DNA of 64,000 bases, from the NCBI RefSeq assembly GCF_001261915.1, contig NZ_CVRT01000148.1, positions 49,159-113,158 on the forward strand. Reading direction: 5' to 3'. Origin of the DNA: Halorubrum sp. SD626R (lineage in GTDB: Archaea > Halobacteriota > Halobacteria > Halobacteriales > Haloferacaceae). Below the pieces are notes generated by a model that did not search any database, had not been told where the DNA came from, and saw only the letters and a list, made by a program, of their open reading frames with translations. Shown here piece by piece: positions 8,459-16,708 of this stretch. A program made the translations under genes and the position numbers. How positions within the stretch are numbered: the stretch's first letter is position 1; each line of letters begins with the position of its first letter.

Positions 8459-9643
8459 TTAGATGACGCCGTCCGAGCGGAGCTCTTCGATCTCTGTTTC
8501 GGAAAGCCCGAGCCGGGAATGGAGTACCTCTTCGTTGTGTTCCCCTTTCGTAGGTGACGGTTCTACCGCAACATCCGAACTCTCCGGGAACTTGATCGGT
8601 GACCCCGGAACTTTGATCTCACCCGCTTCTGGATGGTTAAGTTTGACAATAGAGTTTCGTTCCTGGAGGTGCGGATCATTCAGTACCTCCTGTATTGTCT
8701 GGACAGTTCCGCAGGGAATCCCGCGATCGAGTAGTCGTTCCTCTACAGTATCGGTCTCCAGATCCTCTGTCCACGATTTGACGAGTTCATCGACTTTGTC
8801 GATATTGTCCACGCGGTCTACGTTTGTTTCGAACCGCTTGTCACCAAGCAAGTCTTCTCGACCAATCACTTTGAGTAGGTCCTGCCAGTGATCGTCGGAG
8901 GCACATATTATAGTAATGAATCCATCCTTCGTCTTATATGAGTTGTACGGTGCCTTTGCCATTGCACTGTGCCGATTTCCCGTCCGGGACGGTATCGACG
9001 GGTCTCGGTACTGAATGGCCAACTGGGACAGTAACGACGGCACTACCGCATCATACATACCGACCTCAACAAGCTGTCCGCTTCCCGTCTGTTCTCTCGC
9101 GTAGAGCGCGGCTAATATACCGCTCACGAGATGGATTCCGCCAAAAAAATCTCCAGGAGCAATCCCTGTCTTCATGGGGTCTTGATCCGGATTCCCTGTT
9201 ACGTCCATCACCCCGCTTGTTGCCTGAACGATGAGATCCATCGCAAGCCGATCTTTCTTCGGACCTGTACGGCCAAACCCGGTTCCCTGCGCGTATATCA
9301 GTTCGGGGTTAATTGAGGATAGTGTCTCGTATCCCAGTCCCAATTTCTCCATCGTTCCGAGTGAAAAATTCTCAATGATGACATCAACGTCAGTGGCGAG
9401 GGATTTGAAGATATTTTTTCCCCGCTCAGATTTCAAATTGAGCGTGATTCCTTTCTTGTTGGAATTGAGCATCACCAGCTCTTCTGGTTCTCCTTCCTCA
9501 ACACGCGAACGCAACGGTTCTCCGAATGGTGGCTCTACTTTTATTACATCTGCTCCGAGATATGAGAGAATGAGTCCGCAGTACGGACCATTGTATATTT
9601 GCCCCACATCAAGAACCTCTATGTCTTCAAGTGGTTGTTCCAT
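8459..9643 (-). CDS. CaiB/BaiF-family (class III) CoA transferase
   Basis: The 394-residue protein begins MEQPLEDIEVLDVGQIYNGP; an upstream start at 9667 would add eight residues. Family marks are the opening VLDVGQIYNGPYCG, LGADVIKVEPP, the GTGFGRTGP loop and MDLIVQATSG with the Asp of the active site, then GIAPGDFFGGIH. Class III CoA transferases move CoA between carboxylates through an aspartyl anhydride. Next to a carboxylate uptake system this suggests activation of an imported acid. It is followed directly by the LpxD-like gene on the same strand. The substrate is not known. Confidence 0.88.
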   Translation of the reverse strand: MEQPLEDIEVLDVGQIYNGPYCGLILSYLGADVIKVEPPFGEPLRSRVEEGEPEELVMLNSNKKGITLNLKSERGKNIFKSLATDVDVIIENFSLGTMEKLGLGYETLSSINPELIYAQGTGFGRTGPKKDRLAMDLIVQATSGVMDVTGNPDQDPMKTGIAPGDFFGGIHLVSGILAALYAREQTGSGQLVEVGMYDAVVPSLLSQLAIQYRDPSIPSRTGNRHSAMAKAPYNSYKTKDGFITIICASDDHWQDLLKVIGREDLLGDKRFETNVDRVDNIDKVDELVKSWTEDLETDTVEERLLDRGIPCGTVQTIQEVLNDPHLQERNSIVKLNHPEAGEIKVPGSPIKFPESSDVAVEPSPTKGEHNEEVLHSRLGLSETEIEELRSDGVI

Positions 9644-9736
9644 GTGCCTCCTCCGCAGTAAAACCAATTAAAAATTGCCATCGGCCTGACCGACACGTAT
9701 CAATACAGTTTTGTAAATATAGTATTTATAACCTCT

Positions 9737-10474
9737 ATGACCTCGGCTGTTGATAGCGAACAGAATCTTGAGTTTACGTACGATACATATCGGGACCTGC
9801 TAGAACAGCTTCGGAGTCAGCGATATCAGTTCAAAACATTTGACGATCAGATTGGGAACAATGAGATTGTCCTTCGGCATGATGTCGACTGGTCCCCAGC
9901 GAAAGCGCTTCGGATGGGGGAAATTGAACAAGAATACGACGTAAGCTCCACGTACTTTTTTATGCTTTCCTGTCCGCTCTATAATACGTTCTCAGATTCG
10001 GTCTTGGGTGCAGTCGAAGAGCTACAAACAATGGGGCATGAAGTTGGCCTCCACTTCAGTTCCTATCCGTACTGGGACGAGGATGTTGAACCATCGAAGC
10101 AGGCAATCGAGGCCCGTGTGCAGTCAGAACTCAATGCTATCGGAACCCGAATAGAGGGGTTGTCTTCGGCAGTATCGTTTCACATGCCACCTGACTGGGT
10201 ATTCGGCGAGTCGTTCGATTCGTTCGTGAACACGTACGGCGAGCACTTTTTTAATCAGCTCGAGTATATCGCCGATTCGAGACAGCGGTGGCGGTCCGAG
10301 CATCCGTTCGCAGACGGGTATCCAGACCGCGCGCAGATTCTAGTACACCCAGGTTCGTGGGGAGATGAAGATGCGTCGTTTGGTACACGAATTGAACACG
10401 ACATCGAGGCAAAGTTCGAAGATCTTCGGAGACAATTCCAGTCGGATTATCGAGTCGATTTTGACTCCACCTAA
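9737..10474 (+). CDS. Polysaccharide deacetylase-like protein (CE4/NodB-type fold)
   Basis: The 245-residue protein carries the family's first metal motif as RHDVDWSP (residues about 47-54) and a later pair in MGHEVGLHFSSYPYW, where the His residues would complete a metal site. The strand pattern DVSSTYFFMLSC matches the S-T-FF strand of NodB-like deacetylases. Members remove N-acetyl groups from sugars or act on related amides. It is the only + gene between two - strand operons, and its stop comes two bases before the stop of the convergent dehydrogenase gene. The actual substrate is unknown. Confidence 0.75.
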   Translation: MTSAVDSEQNLEFTYDTYRDLLEQLRSQRYQFKTFDDQIGNNEIVLRHDVDWSPAKALRMGEIEQEYDVSSTYFFMLSCPLYNTFSDSVLGAVEELQTMGHEVGLHFSSYPYWDEDVEPSKQAIEARVQSELNAIGTRIEGLSSAVSFHMPPDWVFGESFDSFVNTYGEHFFNQLEYIADSRQRWRSEHPFADGYPDRAQILVHPGSWGDEDASFGTRIEHDIEAKFEDLRRQFQSDYRVDFDST

Positions 10475-10476
10475 GG

Positions 10477-11826
10477 TTACCTCCTCTGCCCTGACCCAAT
10501 AGTGTACAGCCAGTGACGGTCGGTCTCGATATTAATAGCGTCCCGACCATCAACGATGACGAGATCATCGAATTTGTCCCACGCTATGTCTTCGAACGCT
10601 TCATGTGCGGTCACGAGTACAGCGGCGTCCAAACCGATATCATAGAGCTCATCGACCGTCGTGGGCGTTGCGCCTTTGAACTCCGACAGATCCTCTATCA
10701 CCGGATCGACCCCGTACACGTTCGCTCCTTGACCGGCTAGGCGTTCGATTATCGGTTTAGCAGGTGTGTGTCGGGTTTCTGGAATTCCCGAATCATAGGT
10801 AACGCCGAGCACAGCGATGGACGCGTTACTAAGCTGCGTATCTACAGCATTGAGCCCTTCAAGAAGTTTGTCGACCGTAAACGCCGGCATCGAGTCATTT
10901 ATTTTTCTAGCCGTCCGCATCAGCTTTCCCGGAGTTTCGAACTGTTCGATCAGGAAGTACGGGTAGTAGGGGATACAATGTCCCCCGACGCCAGCACCGG
11001 GGTTGTGAAGGTCAATATAAGGGGAGTCGTTTGCGACATCAATTGCCTCAAGCACGTCAATACCGGTCTCGTCAACGAATCTCGCCAGTTCATTAACGAG
11101 AGCAATATTGACATCACGGTATACGCCCTCAAACAGTTTAACCGCTTCAGCCGTTGTTATGTCAGAGACTGTAACGACATCGTTATCGGTTATTTCTTTG
11201 TAAATCGCTACCGCCGCATTCGTACTCATAGCATCGATTCCACCGACAACTTTCGGGTAACTACCACGGATATCTTTGAGTGCGCGACCACTCTTGGTCC
11301 GTTCCGGACAGAAAGCGACACCGAACTCACCTTCGTTAAGATCACTTTCTTTTTCAATGAGTGGTGCGACGACATCGGCACATGTGCGGGGTGGAACAGT
11401 TGATTCCACGATAACGAGGTCACCTGCGTCGATACCGGTAGCTATGTCGGAGACGACAGATCGAACAGTCGAGAGGTCGGGTTTGTTCTCTTTCGTCACT
11501 AGTGTCGGGACGATTATCACGTGGACCGCCGCTTCAGATGCCGCAGATTCCGAGTCAGTGGTTGCTCGCAGCGAACCGTTTGCGACTGTCTCCGCTACCA
11601 ATTCATTCAGCCCGGGTTCGTGGACAAACGGAGACTGACCGTTGTTAACCGTCTCAACGACTTCGGGATCAATATCCACCCCTCGGACGTTCCCCGTTAC
11701 ATCGGCATAGACCGCAGTGAGAGGAAGGCCCATCTTTCCCAGACCATAAACCGCGACTGGAATCTCACCTTCCAGTAGGGCTGTTCGCTTCGTGTTCTCC
11801 GATAAGTCTGAATCGTATATTTTCAT
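10477..11826 (-). CDS. wbpA: UDP-N-acetylhexosamine 6-dehydrogenase (WbpA/WecC type)
   Basis: All 449 residues of a nucleotide-sugar dehydrogenase are present: the N-terminal AVYGLGKMGLPLTAVYAD NAD loop at about 24-41, the STVPP strand, AEAVKLFEGVYRDVNIALVN and the catalytic Cys in GVGGHCIPYYPYF near 290. The C-terminal UDP-binding domain contains IAVLGVTYDSGIPETRHTPA. The lineage (VPT and GGHCIPYYP) is nearer the UDP-GlcNAc/UDP-ManNAc dehydrogenases than UDP-glucose dehydrogenase. It is last in a four-gene operon with WbpD-, WbpE- and WbpB-like genes, which makes UDP-GlcNAc the best guess for its substrate. Confidence 0.85.
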   Translation of the reverse strand: MKIYDSDLSENTKRTALLEGEIPVAVYGLGKMGLPLTAVYADVTGNVRGVDIDPEVVETVNNGQSPFVHEPGLNELVAETVANGSLRATTDSESAASEAAVHVIIVPTLVTKENKPDLSTVRSVVSDIATGIDAGDLVIVESTVPPRTCADVVAPLIEKESDLNEGEFGVAFCPERTKSGRALKDIRGSYPKVVGGIDAMSTNAAVAIYKEITDNDVVTVSDITTAEAVKLFEGVYRDVNIALVNELARFVDETGIDVLEAIDVANDSPYIDLHNPGAGVGGHCIPYYPYFLIEQFETPGKLMRTARKINDSMPAFTVDKLLEGLNAVDTQLSNASIAVLGVTYDSGIPETRHTPAKPIIERLAGQGANVYGVDPVIEDLSEFKGATPTTVDELYDIGLDAAVLVTAHEAFEDIAWDKFDDLVIVDGRDAINIETDRHWLYTIGSGQRR

Positions 11827-11838
11827 GATTTACTTCTC

Positions 11839-12783
11839 CTAGTTGTTAGGGAAGACTTCGTGTTCGACCGCCTGTGCGAGCCGTACCGCTGCAAGTCCAT
11901 CCTCGGCTGTTACTGATGGCTCTCCCCCGCCAGATACAGTATCAAGGAACGATTGGAGTTCTCGTTTTAGCGGTTCGATGTTTTCCACAAACGGCCGTTC
12001 GATAACGCTCTCGTGGCGATACCTTGTTTTGTCATCTCTGCTTACCATCTGTCGCATCGATCCGCGGTAGATTTCAATACGCCGGTCGAGGTAATCCACG
12101 CTCACGTATCCCTCGTCGGTGGCGATTCCGAGCTCCCGAATCTTCTGTTCAGTTACTCTGCTCGCCGTGAGTGTTGCTATCGCTTCCCCACTGAACGTGA
12201 GTGTCGACGTTGCGTGTCTGCCGTCTACACGGCCGACTCCGTCGATATGCTCTGGATCCTCTCCTACAAGGTTTCTGATAATATCAAGATCGTGGATCAT
12301 CAGATCAGTAACGACCGAATCCTGGATATCACGCCCGGGATCTGGTCCGAGCCGACGCACTTCGTAGGCAAGCACTTCTTTACCAGCAAGCACGTCCTCA
12401 AGTGCGAGGACAGCGGGGTTGAATCGTTCGATGTGACCGACTTGAATACGGACACCCTCGCGGTCGGCCAATTCGACGAGCTCCTCGCCTCGTTCGGGAT
12501 CATCTACAAACGGCTTCTCGACGAGGATATCGACACCTCCCTTGATACACTTACAACCAATTTCATAGTGGAACTGCGTGGGGACCGCGACTGAGACGGC
12601 GTCTACCCGTTCGATAAGGGCATCGAGACCCAGCGCCGCTGTGTCGTACCGCTCTGCGACTTCTGTGGCGCGTTCTTCATCCATATCGCTAACCCCAACG
12701 AGGTTGGCCTCGGGAAGTGTGTTGTACACCCTGCTGTGGTTGATACCCATGCTTCCGACGCCAATGACGCCGACATCCGTCAT
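11839..12783 (-). CDS. wbpB: Gfo/Idh/MocA oxidoreductase, WbpB/WlbA-like sugar-nucleotide 3-dehydrogenase
   Basis: The 314-residue protein has the Rossmann start VGVIGVGSMGINHSRVY at residues 3-19 and VSVAVPTQFHYEI; its EKPF motif near residue 95 holds the catalytic Lys. A second-half beta-sheet with RRLGPDPGRDIQDSVVTDL and HDLDI follows, as in WlbA/WbpB. These oxidise C3 of UDP-GlcNAc-uronic acid to the 3-keto form. Its start overlaps the aminotransferase stop by four bases and its stop is 12 bases before the dehydrogenase start, consistent with consecutive pathway steps. Confidence 0.85.
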   Translation of the reverse strand: MTDVGVIGVGSMGINHSRVYNTLPEANLVGVSDMDEERATEVAERYDTAALGLDALIERVDAVSVAVPTQFHYEIGCKCIKGGVDILVEKPFVDDPERGEELVELADREGVRIQVGHIERFNPAVLALEDVLAGKEVLAYEVRRLGPDPGRDIQDSVVTDLMIHDLDIIRNLVGEDPEHIDGVGRVDGRHATSTLTFSGEAIATLTASRVTEQKIRELGIATDEGYVSVDYLDRRIEIYRGSMRQMVSRDDKTRYRHESVIERPFVENIEPLKRELQSFLDTVSGGGEPSVTAEDGLAAVRLAQAVEHEVFPNN

Positions 12784-13874
12784 TTATTCCCCTCCATATA
12801 CGATCGAACAGCATCGGCGATCGTCTCTATATCATCTACGTCTACATTAGGATGGATCGGCAGCGATACCACCTCGCGGCTCGCCCGCTCGGCGACAGGC
12901 GCCTTGTGGCTAACGTCGTCATATGCCGGCTGTTTGTGGATACAGGTTGGGTAGTAGACTGCGCTTCCCACACCTTGTTCTTCGAGATAGTTCATCAGTT
13001 CGTCTCGCTTTTCGGAGCGTATCGTGTACTGGTGGTAGACATGTGTCCGTCCAGCAGGTTCGACCGGAGTTGTGACTCCAGTTTCTTCGAGCTGCTCAGT
13101 CAATTTCTCGGCATTCTCCCGTCGTCGCTCTGTGTATTTTGGCAGGCGATCCAACTGTGCTCGTCCGAGTGCAGCCGCGATGCTCGTCATCCTGAAGTTG
13201 TGGCCGAGTCGGACGTGTTCGTAGCTCCCACCGTCCATGGAGCGGCCGTGGTTGATATACGAGGACGCGCGCGCAGCGATCCCCTCGTCGTCGGTGGTAA
13301 TCATACCGCCCTCACCGGTGGTCATGTTCTTCGTTGGATAGAAAGAGAAACACCCGACATCACCGACGGAACCAACGCGGTTGCCGTCGACAGTCGCACC
13401 GTGGGCTTGTGCAGCGTCTTCGACGAGCGGCACATCGTGTTCGTCGGCGATGTCGGCTAGTGTGTTGAGGTCTGCCGGGAGGCCGTAGAGATGGACCGCG
13501 AGGATGGCGTCGACAGGCTCGGTTTCGAGCGTCTTACGTACCGAATCGGGGTCTAGATTGTACGTGTCCGGACGCACGTCGGCGAAGACTGGCTCCGCGC
13601 CCGCCAGTCGGATCGCGTTGGCGCTAGAGACGAACGAGAACGGCGTCGTTAGCACTCGGTCACCGTTGTCGATGCCGAGTGCTTCTAGCGCCGCGTGGAG
13701 AGCCGTCGTGCCGTTCGCCGTGGCGACCGCGTGGTCGACACCACAGAACTCTGCAAACTCCTCCTCGAAGGCACGCACTTCTGGCCCGTCCGCCAACATC
13801 CCAGAATCGAGTACTTTGGCAACTCGGTCGTGTTCCTCGTCTCTCATCTGTGGGTTCGCTATCGGGATATTCAC
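12780..13874 (-). CDS. wbpE: DegT/DnrJ/EryC1/StrS sugar aminotransferase, WbpE-like
   Basis: The 364-residue PLP enzyme has VATANGTTALHAAL (phosphate-binding), LPLVEDAAQAHGA with the Asp that pairs with the pyridine N, and CFSFYPTKNMTTGEGG, whose Lys (near residue 181) forms the Schiff base. The family transfers an amine from glutamate to a keto-sugar nucleotide. The operon position, directly between the WbpD-like acetyltransferase and the WbpB-like dehydrogenase with four-base overlaps at both ends, points to 3-amination of a UDP-3-keto-GlcNAc uronic acid. Confidence 0.88.
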   Translation of the reverse strand: MNIPIANPQMRDEEHDRVAKVLDSGMLADGPEVRAFEEEFAEFCGVDHAVATANGTTALHAALEALGIDNGDRVLTTPFSFVSSANAIRLAGAEPVFADVRPDTYNLDPDSVRKTLETEPVDAILAVHLYGLPADLNTLADIADEHDVPLVEDAAQAHGATVDGNRVGSVGDVGCFSFYPTKNMTTGEGGMITTDDEGIAARASSYINHGRSMDGGSYEHVRLGHNFRMTSIAAALGRAQLDRLPKYTERRRENAEKLTEQLEETGVTTPVEPAGRTHVYHQYTIRSEKRDELMNYLEEQGVGSAVYYPTCIHKQPAYDDVSHKAPVAERASREVVSLPIHPNVDVDDIETIADAVRSYMEGNK

Positions 13875-14452
13875 AGGTCGTTCTTACCTTGGAGTTTATC
13901 CGGAAGCGGTTTAAACTCTGCTGGTACGCCGACAGCTAGTGTGTCAGCGGGTACGTCTTCAGTGACGACCGCACCAGAAGCAACGAACGAGCGTTCACCG
14001 ACGGTAATCTCGGGATTGATTGTGGCATTTGCGCCAATCGAAGCCGACCTCTCTACTGTCGGCCCCTCTAGATCGACGTTTTGTCGGACGGGATACGGAT
14101 CGTTCGTCAGTACCGCATTCGGTCCGATAAAAACCTCATCTTCAATGGTGGTGTGAGATGGAATATAGACACCAGTTTGGAGGCTCACTTTTTTCCCGAT
14201 CTTGCTATATCCGTCAATAACGGTCTTCGTCCCGATGATTGATTCTTTCCCTATTTCGGTTTGTTCACGAATAAGAACATCATGACCAGTTTGTACGTAG
14301 TCATGAATTTTAACATCTGCGTATATCGTGCTTCCCGCACGAATCGTAACACTGTCACCGAGAATAGTGGGGTTGACTTTGGTGTCGTACTCGTATCCGA
14401 CAGTAGTCCGTTCATCTATAGTACAATCTGAACCGCTGGAAACATTGGACAT
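13871..14452 (-). CDS. wbpD: Left-handed beta-helix N-acetyltransferase, WbpD-like
   Basis: I use the ATG at 14452 (193 residues); a GTG at 14479 would add nine. Almost the whole protein is hexapeptide repeat (SIYADVKIHDYVQTGHDVLI, then GKESIIGTKTVIDG and so on). It includes the acetyl-CoA site pattern VFIGPNAVLTNDPYPVR typical of WbpD/WlbB, and a C-terminal SFVASGAVVTEDVPADTLAVG. WbpD acetylates the 3-amino group of the UDP-sugar made by WbpE. It is first in the operon, and its stop overlaps the aminotransferase start by four bases. The last two repeat-coded turns and the VPA.TL.VG.PA ending are common to the wider family. Confidence 0.83.
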   Translation of the reverse strand: MSNVSSGSDCTIDERTTVGYEYDTKVNPTILGDSVTIRAGSTIYADVKIHDYVQTGHDVLIREQTEIGKESIIGTKTVIDGYSKIGKKVSLQTGVYIPSHTTIEDEVFIGPNAVLTNDPYPVRQNVDLEGPTVERSASIGANATINPEITVGERSFVASGAVVTEDVPADTLAVGVPAEFKPLPDKLQGKNDL

Positions 14453-14507
14453 CTTCGAATTAGTGTTTAATCGGGACACACAGATATATTATGATCCTGT
14501 AATGCAT

Positions 14508-15612
14508 TGTTGAACACAAGACGGCGTTGGGGTAGGGTCGATAACTCACGATTTCACGGCGTCAAAGAGTGGTTCTTACACTCAGAAGATTTAGTAGTTG
14601 CCGCTAGCGGTAGTGGTCAAAGGGCCAAAACTATCGTATTCTACTCCTTTGATCAGGTGACGACGGCGATGCCTCTCGCAAATATGTCCGGAGAAAGAAG
14701 AGCAGGTAGCGAGCTCTAACTCACCACCTGCGTTAGCTTGTGGATGATACACTTCCGTGTGAGCTCTTGGAGCTTCTCGTCGTCGTCTTGCATCAACTGT
14801 GAGAAGCCTATTTCTCTCATCCAGCACTGGTTGTAGTCTTCGTTCATGCAGGCTTTGTGAGCCTTCTGCACGGTGCTTGCTTCCTGTGCTTGATCAACGG
14901 TCGCGTTGAGTTGGGGCAACACTCCTCTGGGAGGTCACTCTAGGAGCGGTTCGCATCGGCAGAGAACACACGCAAGTCTTCGGAATTCCGGCGGAAGACC
15001 TGCATTCCGATATGGCTGTCCCACGCCTTTTATGTCGTAAAATAAACATTTTTGATCGCTAGCGAGTTCACATCGATCAAGATCATCGTCCTCATCGACT
15101 GAAACGGGTAGTTCGTATGGTCGTGGTAGTGGTAGCTGGTTTGATCGCGCTGGAAGCCACTCACATCAATCGCGGCTTCACCACTCCAGCTTGCCTGCCC
15201 CGCGCTTCAGCGGAGCAGACGGCGCAGTTCACGTATCTGGTACTCTCGTTCCCACCGGCAGGATAAACGGTAGTGCGGTGGTTCGTTGAGGACGAATACA
15301 ATAAGAACACCAGGAATCTCGTTGAGGTAGTCTCCCATTTCGCGGAGGCTCTTCTTCAGCTCGACGCGGAACAGAATCAATGCGATCTGCACCCACCCGG
15401 CGTACCCGTCCGCGCCGTCCGGCGCGGCGGGTACGTCTGGGTCATCAGTGTGCTGTTTGACAAGGTCTCGACATATTCGTACTAGCCGTCTGACAGATAC
15501 AACATCGCCAGACGGCGTACAACTCCAGGTTTGCTTGGCGGGATCTTCCATGAGGCTGTCTGAACCAGCCGTCAATCGGTAGCAAAACGGGGCAAGAATG
15601 GACGTGGCAGTC
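14508..15612 (-). mobile_element. Degenerate IS5-family element, copy 1 (inverted relative to copy 2)
   Basis: A decayed element of about 1.1 kb. Its 3' end is marked by tgttgaac at 14508; the other end, near 15612, is estimated from where similarity to copy 2 (19486-20587) stops. The two copies align base by base in opposite orientation, for example at the gcttcctgtgcttgatcaac segment (14879-14898), whose reverse complement lies in the second copy near 20170. No target duplication could be recognised. Between the copies lie glycosyltransferase genes and other IS remnants. Confidence 0.7.
14716..15551 (-). pseudogene. IS5-family transposase remnant (copy 1)
   Basis: The N-terminal 110 residues read through (SGDVVSVRRLVRICRDL, then VQIALILFRVELKKSLREM) to a TGA at about 15234, where copy 2 reads LLRASAEQAGW. 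Then come SGEAAIDVSGFQRDQTSYHY with the first catalytic Asp, VFSADAN, and a C-terminal stretch YNQCWMREIGFSQL, the remnant of the Y-x-R-W-x-E-x-F motif with the DDE Glu. Several stops and frame changes make it non-functional. Confidence 0.75.
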
Positions 15613-15627
15613 CTTGGTGATCATAAA

Positions 15628-15636
15628 GTATAATAG
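15628..15636 (+). promoter_or_regulatory. Probable TATA box of the 15661 glycosyltransferase gene
   Basis: The sequence gtataatag lies 25-33 bases before the ATG at 15661, the spacing for a leaderless archaeal transcript. A second AT-only run (ttatatatat) sits directly before the ATG. Confidence 0.35.
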
Positions 15637-15660
15637 TCCCTTTGCGAATGTTATATATAT

Positions 15661-16692
15661 ATGAATCCCGAATATAATATCTTATTTGCACCGTACGAAA
15701 CAGCAGGCCAGATGTGGGGTTATGCATCGGGATTACGTTCTTTAGGAATTGAAGCGACTACACTTACCTATCTCTCGCATTCATTCGAATATCCAACAGA
15801 TATTGATCTTGATCTTTCAGCAGATACATGGATAGAAAAATTAAATAGTGGAGTGACGATTATGCGTCACTTTCCACAACTGTACGCTAATCATGATATA
15901 TTTCATTTCTGGGCCGGGCGGTCTCTTCTTCCTCGTCATGTTGACCTCCCACTATATAAGATAGAAAATAAGAAACTCGTGATGAATTATCGAGGCAGTC
16001 ATGCAAGACTAGGGTCAGTGGCAAAGAAACAGAATCCATACGAAGAGTTAATGGAAAAAGAATACGACGACGAGAAGACCGAGAAATATCTAAAGCGCGC
16101 GTCTAAATATATTGATATCGCTCTAGTACCCGATCATGAACTTTATCCAAGTGTTGCAAAATATTTTGATCATGTTGAAGTAGTAAGGAGAGCTACAGAC
16201 ACAAGCGCTATTGAACCCACCTATCCCGATCCGAGAAACGATGCGCCGATAATTGCACATGCACCTAGTAATCGGGCAAACAAAGGGACTAGATTTGTTC
16301 TCAAAGCGCTAAGTAAACTGGAAGAAACTCACGATTTTGAACTCACATTGATTGAGAACTCACCACACGAAGAAGTGATTCAGACACTTCAGCAGGCGGA
16401 TATTGTTGTAGATCAATTATTAAGGGGTACACATGGAGTCCTATCAATAGAGGCGATGGCAGCCGGAACCCCCACTGTTTGCTATCTTCGAGATGACCTA
16501 ATTGATACTTACCCAGGATCGATTCCAATTGTCAATGCCAATCCAAATACGGTTAAACCAGTTCTCTCCAATTTAATAGAACATCCACAAAAAAGAAAAC
16601 TAATCGGAGAGAAGTCGCGGGAGTATGTTGTAGATAACCACGATAAAAGGGTTATCGCAGAAGATTTGATTGATATCTATAACAAGATATAA
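15661..16692 (+). CDS. Glycosyltransferase, GT-B fold (family 1/4-like), AT-rich
   Basis: The 343-residue protein has a GT-B plan. The N-terminal half contains ILFAPYETAGQMWGYASGLRS. The linker leads to the C-terminal half with APIIAHAPSNRANKGTRFV, an RANKGT phosphate-binding loop. Then come a long helix and ADIVVDQLLRGTHGVLSIEAMAAGTPTV, the E.MA.G.PTV donor-binding motif. The gene is clearly richer in A and T, and in Lys/Asn/Ile codons, than the neighbouring operons, which suggests recent transfer. It converges on the next gene with a 14-base gap, and degenerate IS copies surround both. Confidence 0.82.
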   Translation: MNPEYNILFAPYETAGQMWGYASGLRSLGIEATTLTYLSHSFEYPTDIDLDLSADTWIEKLNSGVTIMRHFPQLYANHDIFHFWAGRSLLPRHVDLPLYKIENKKLVMNYRGSHARLGSVAKKQNPYEELMEKEYDDEKTEKYLKRASKYIDIALVPDHELYPSVAKYFDHVEVVRRATDTSAIEPTYPDPRNDAPIIAHAPSNRANKGTRFVLKALSKLEETHDFELTLIENSPHEEVIQTLQQADIVVDQLLRGTHGVLSIEAMAAGTPTVCYLRDDLIDTYPGSIPIVNANPNTVKPVLSNLIEHPQKRKLIGEKSREYVVDNHDKRVIAEDLIDIYNKI

Positions 16693-16694
16693 AA

Positions 16695-16708
16695 AACATA
16701 TTTATGTT
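16695..16708. terminator. Short hairpin between convergent genes
   Basis: AACATA and TATGTT (16695-16700 and 16703-16708) form a perfect six-base stem with a two-base loop. It is preceded by an A run and followed by a T-rich stretch, so it could end transcripts from both sides. Confidence 0.35.
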
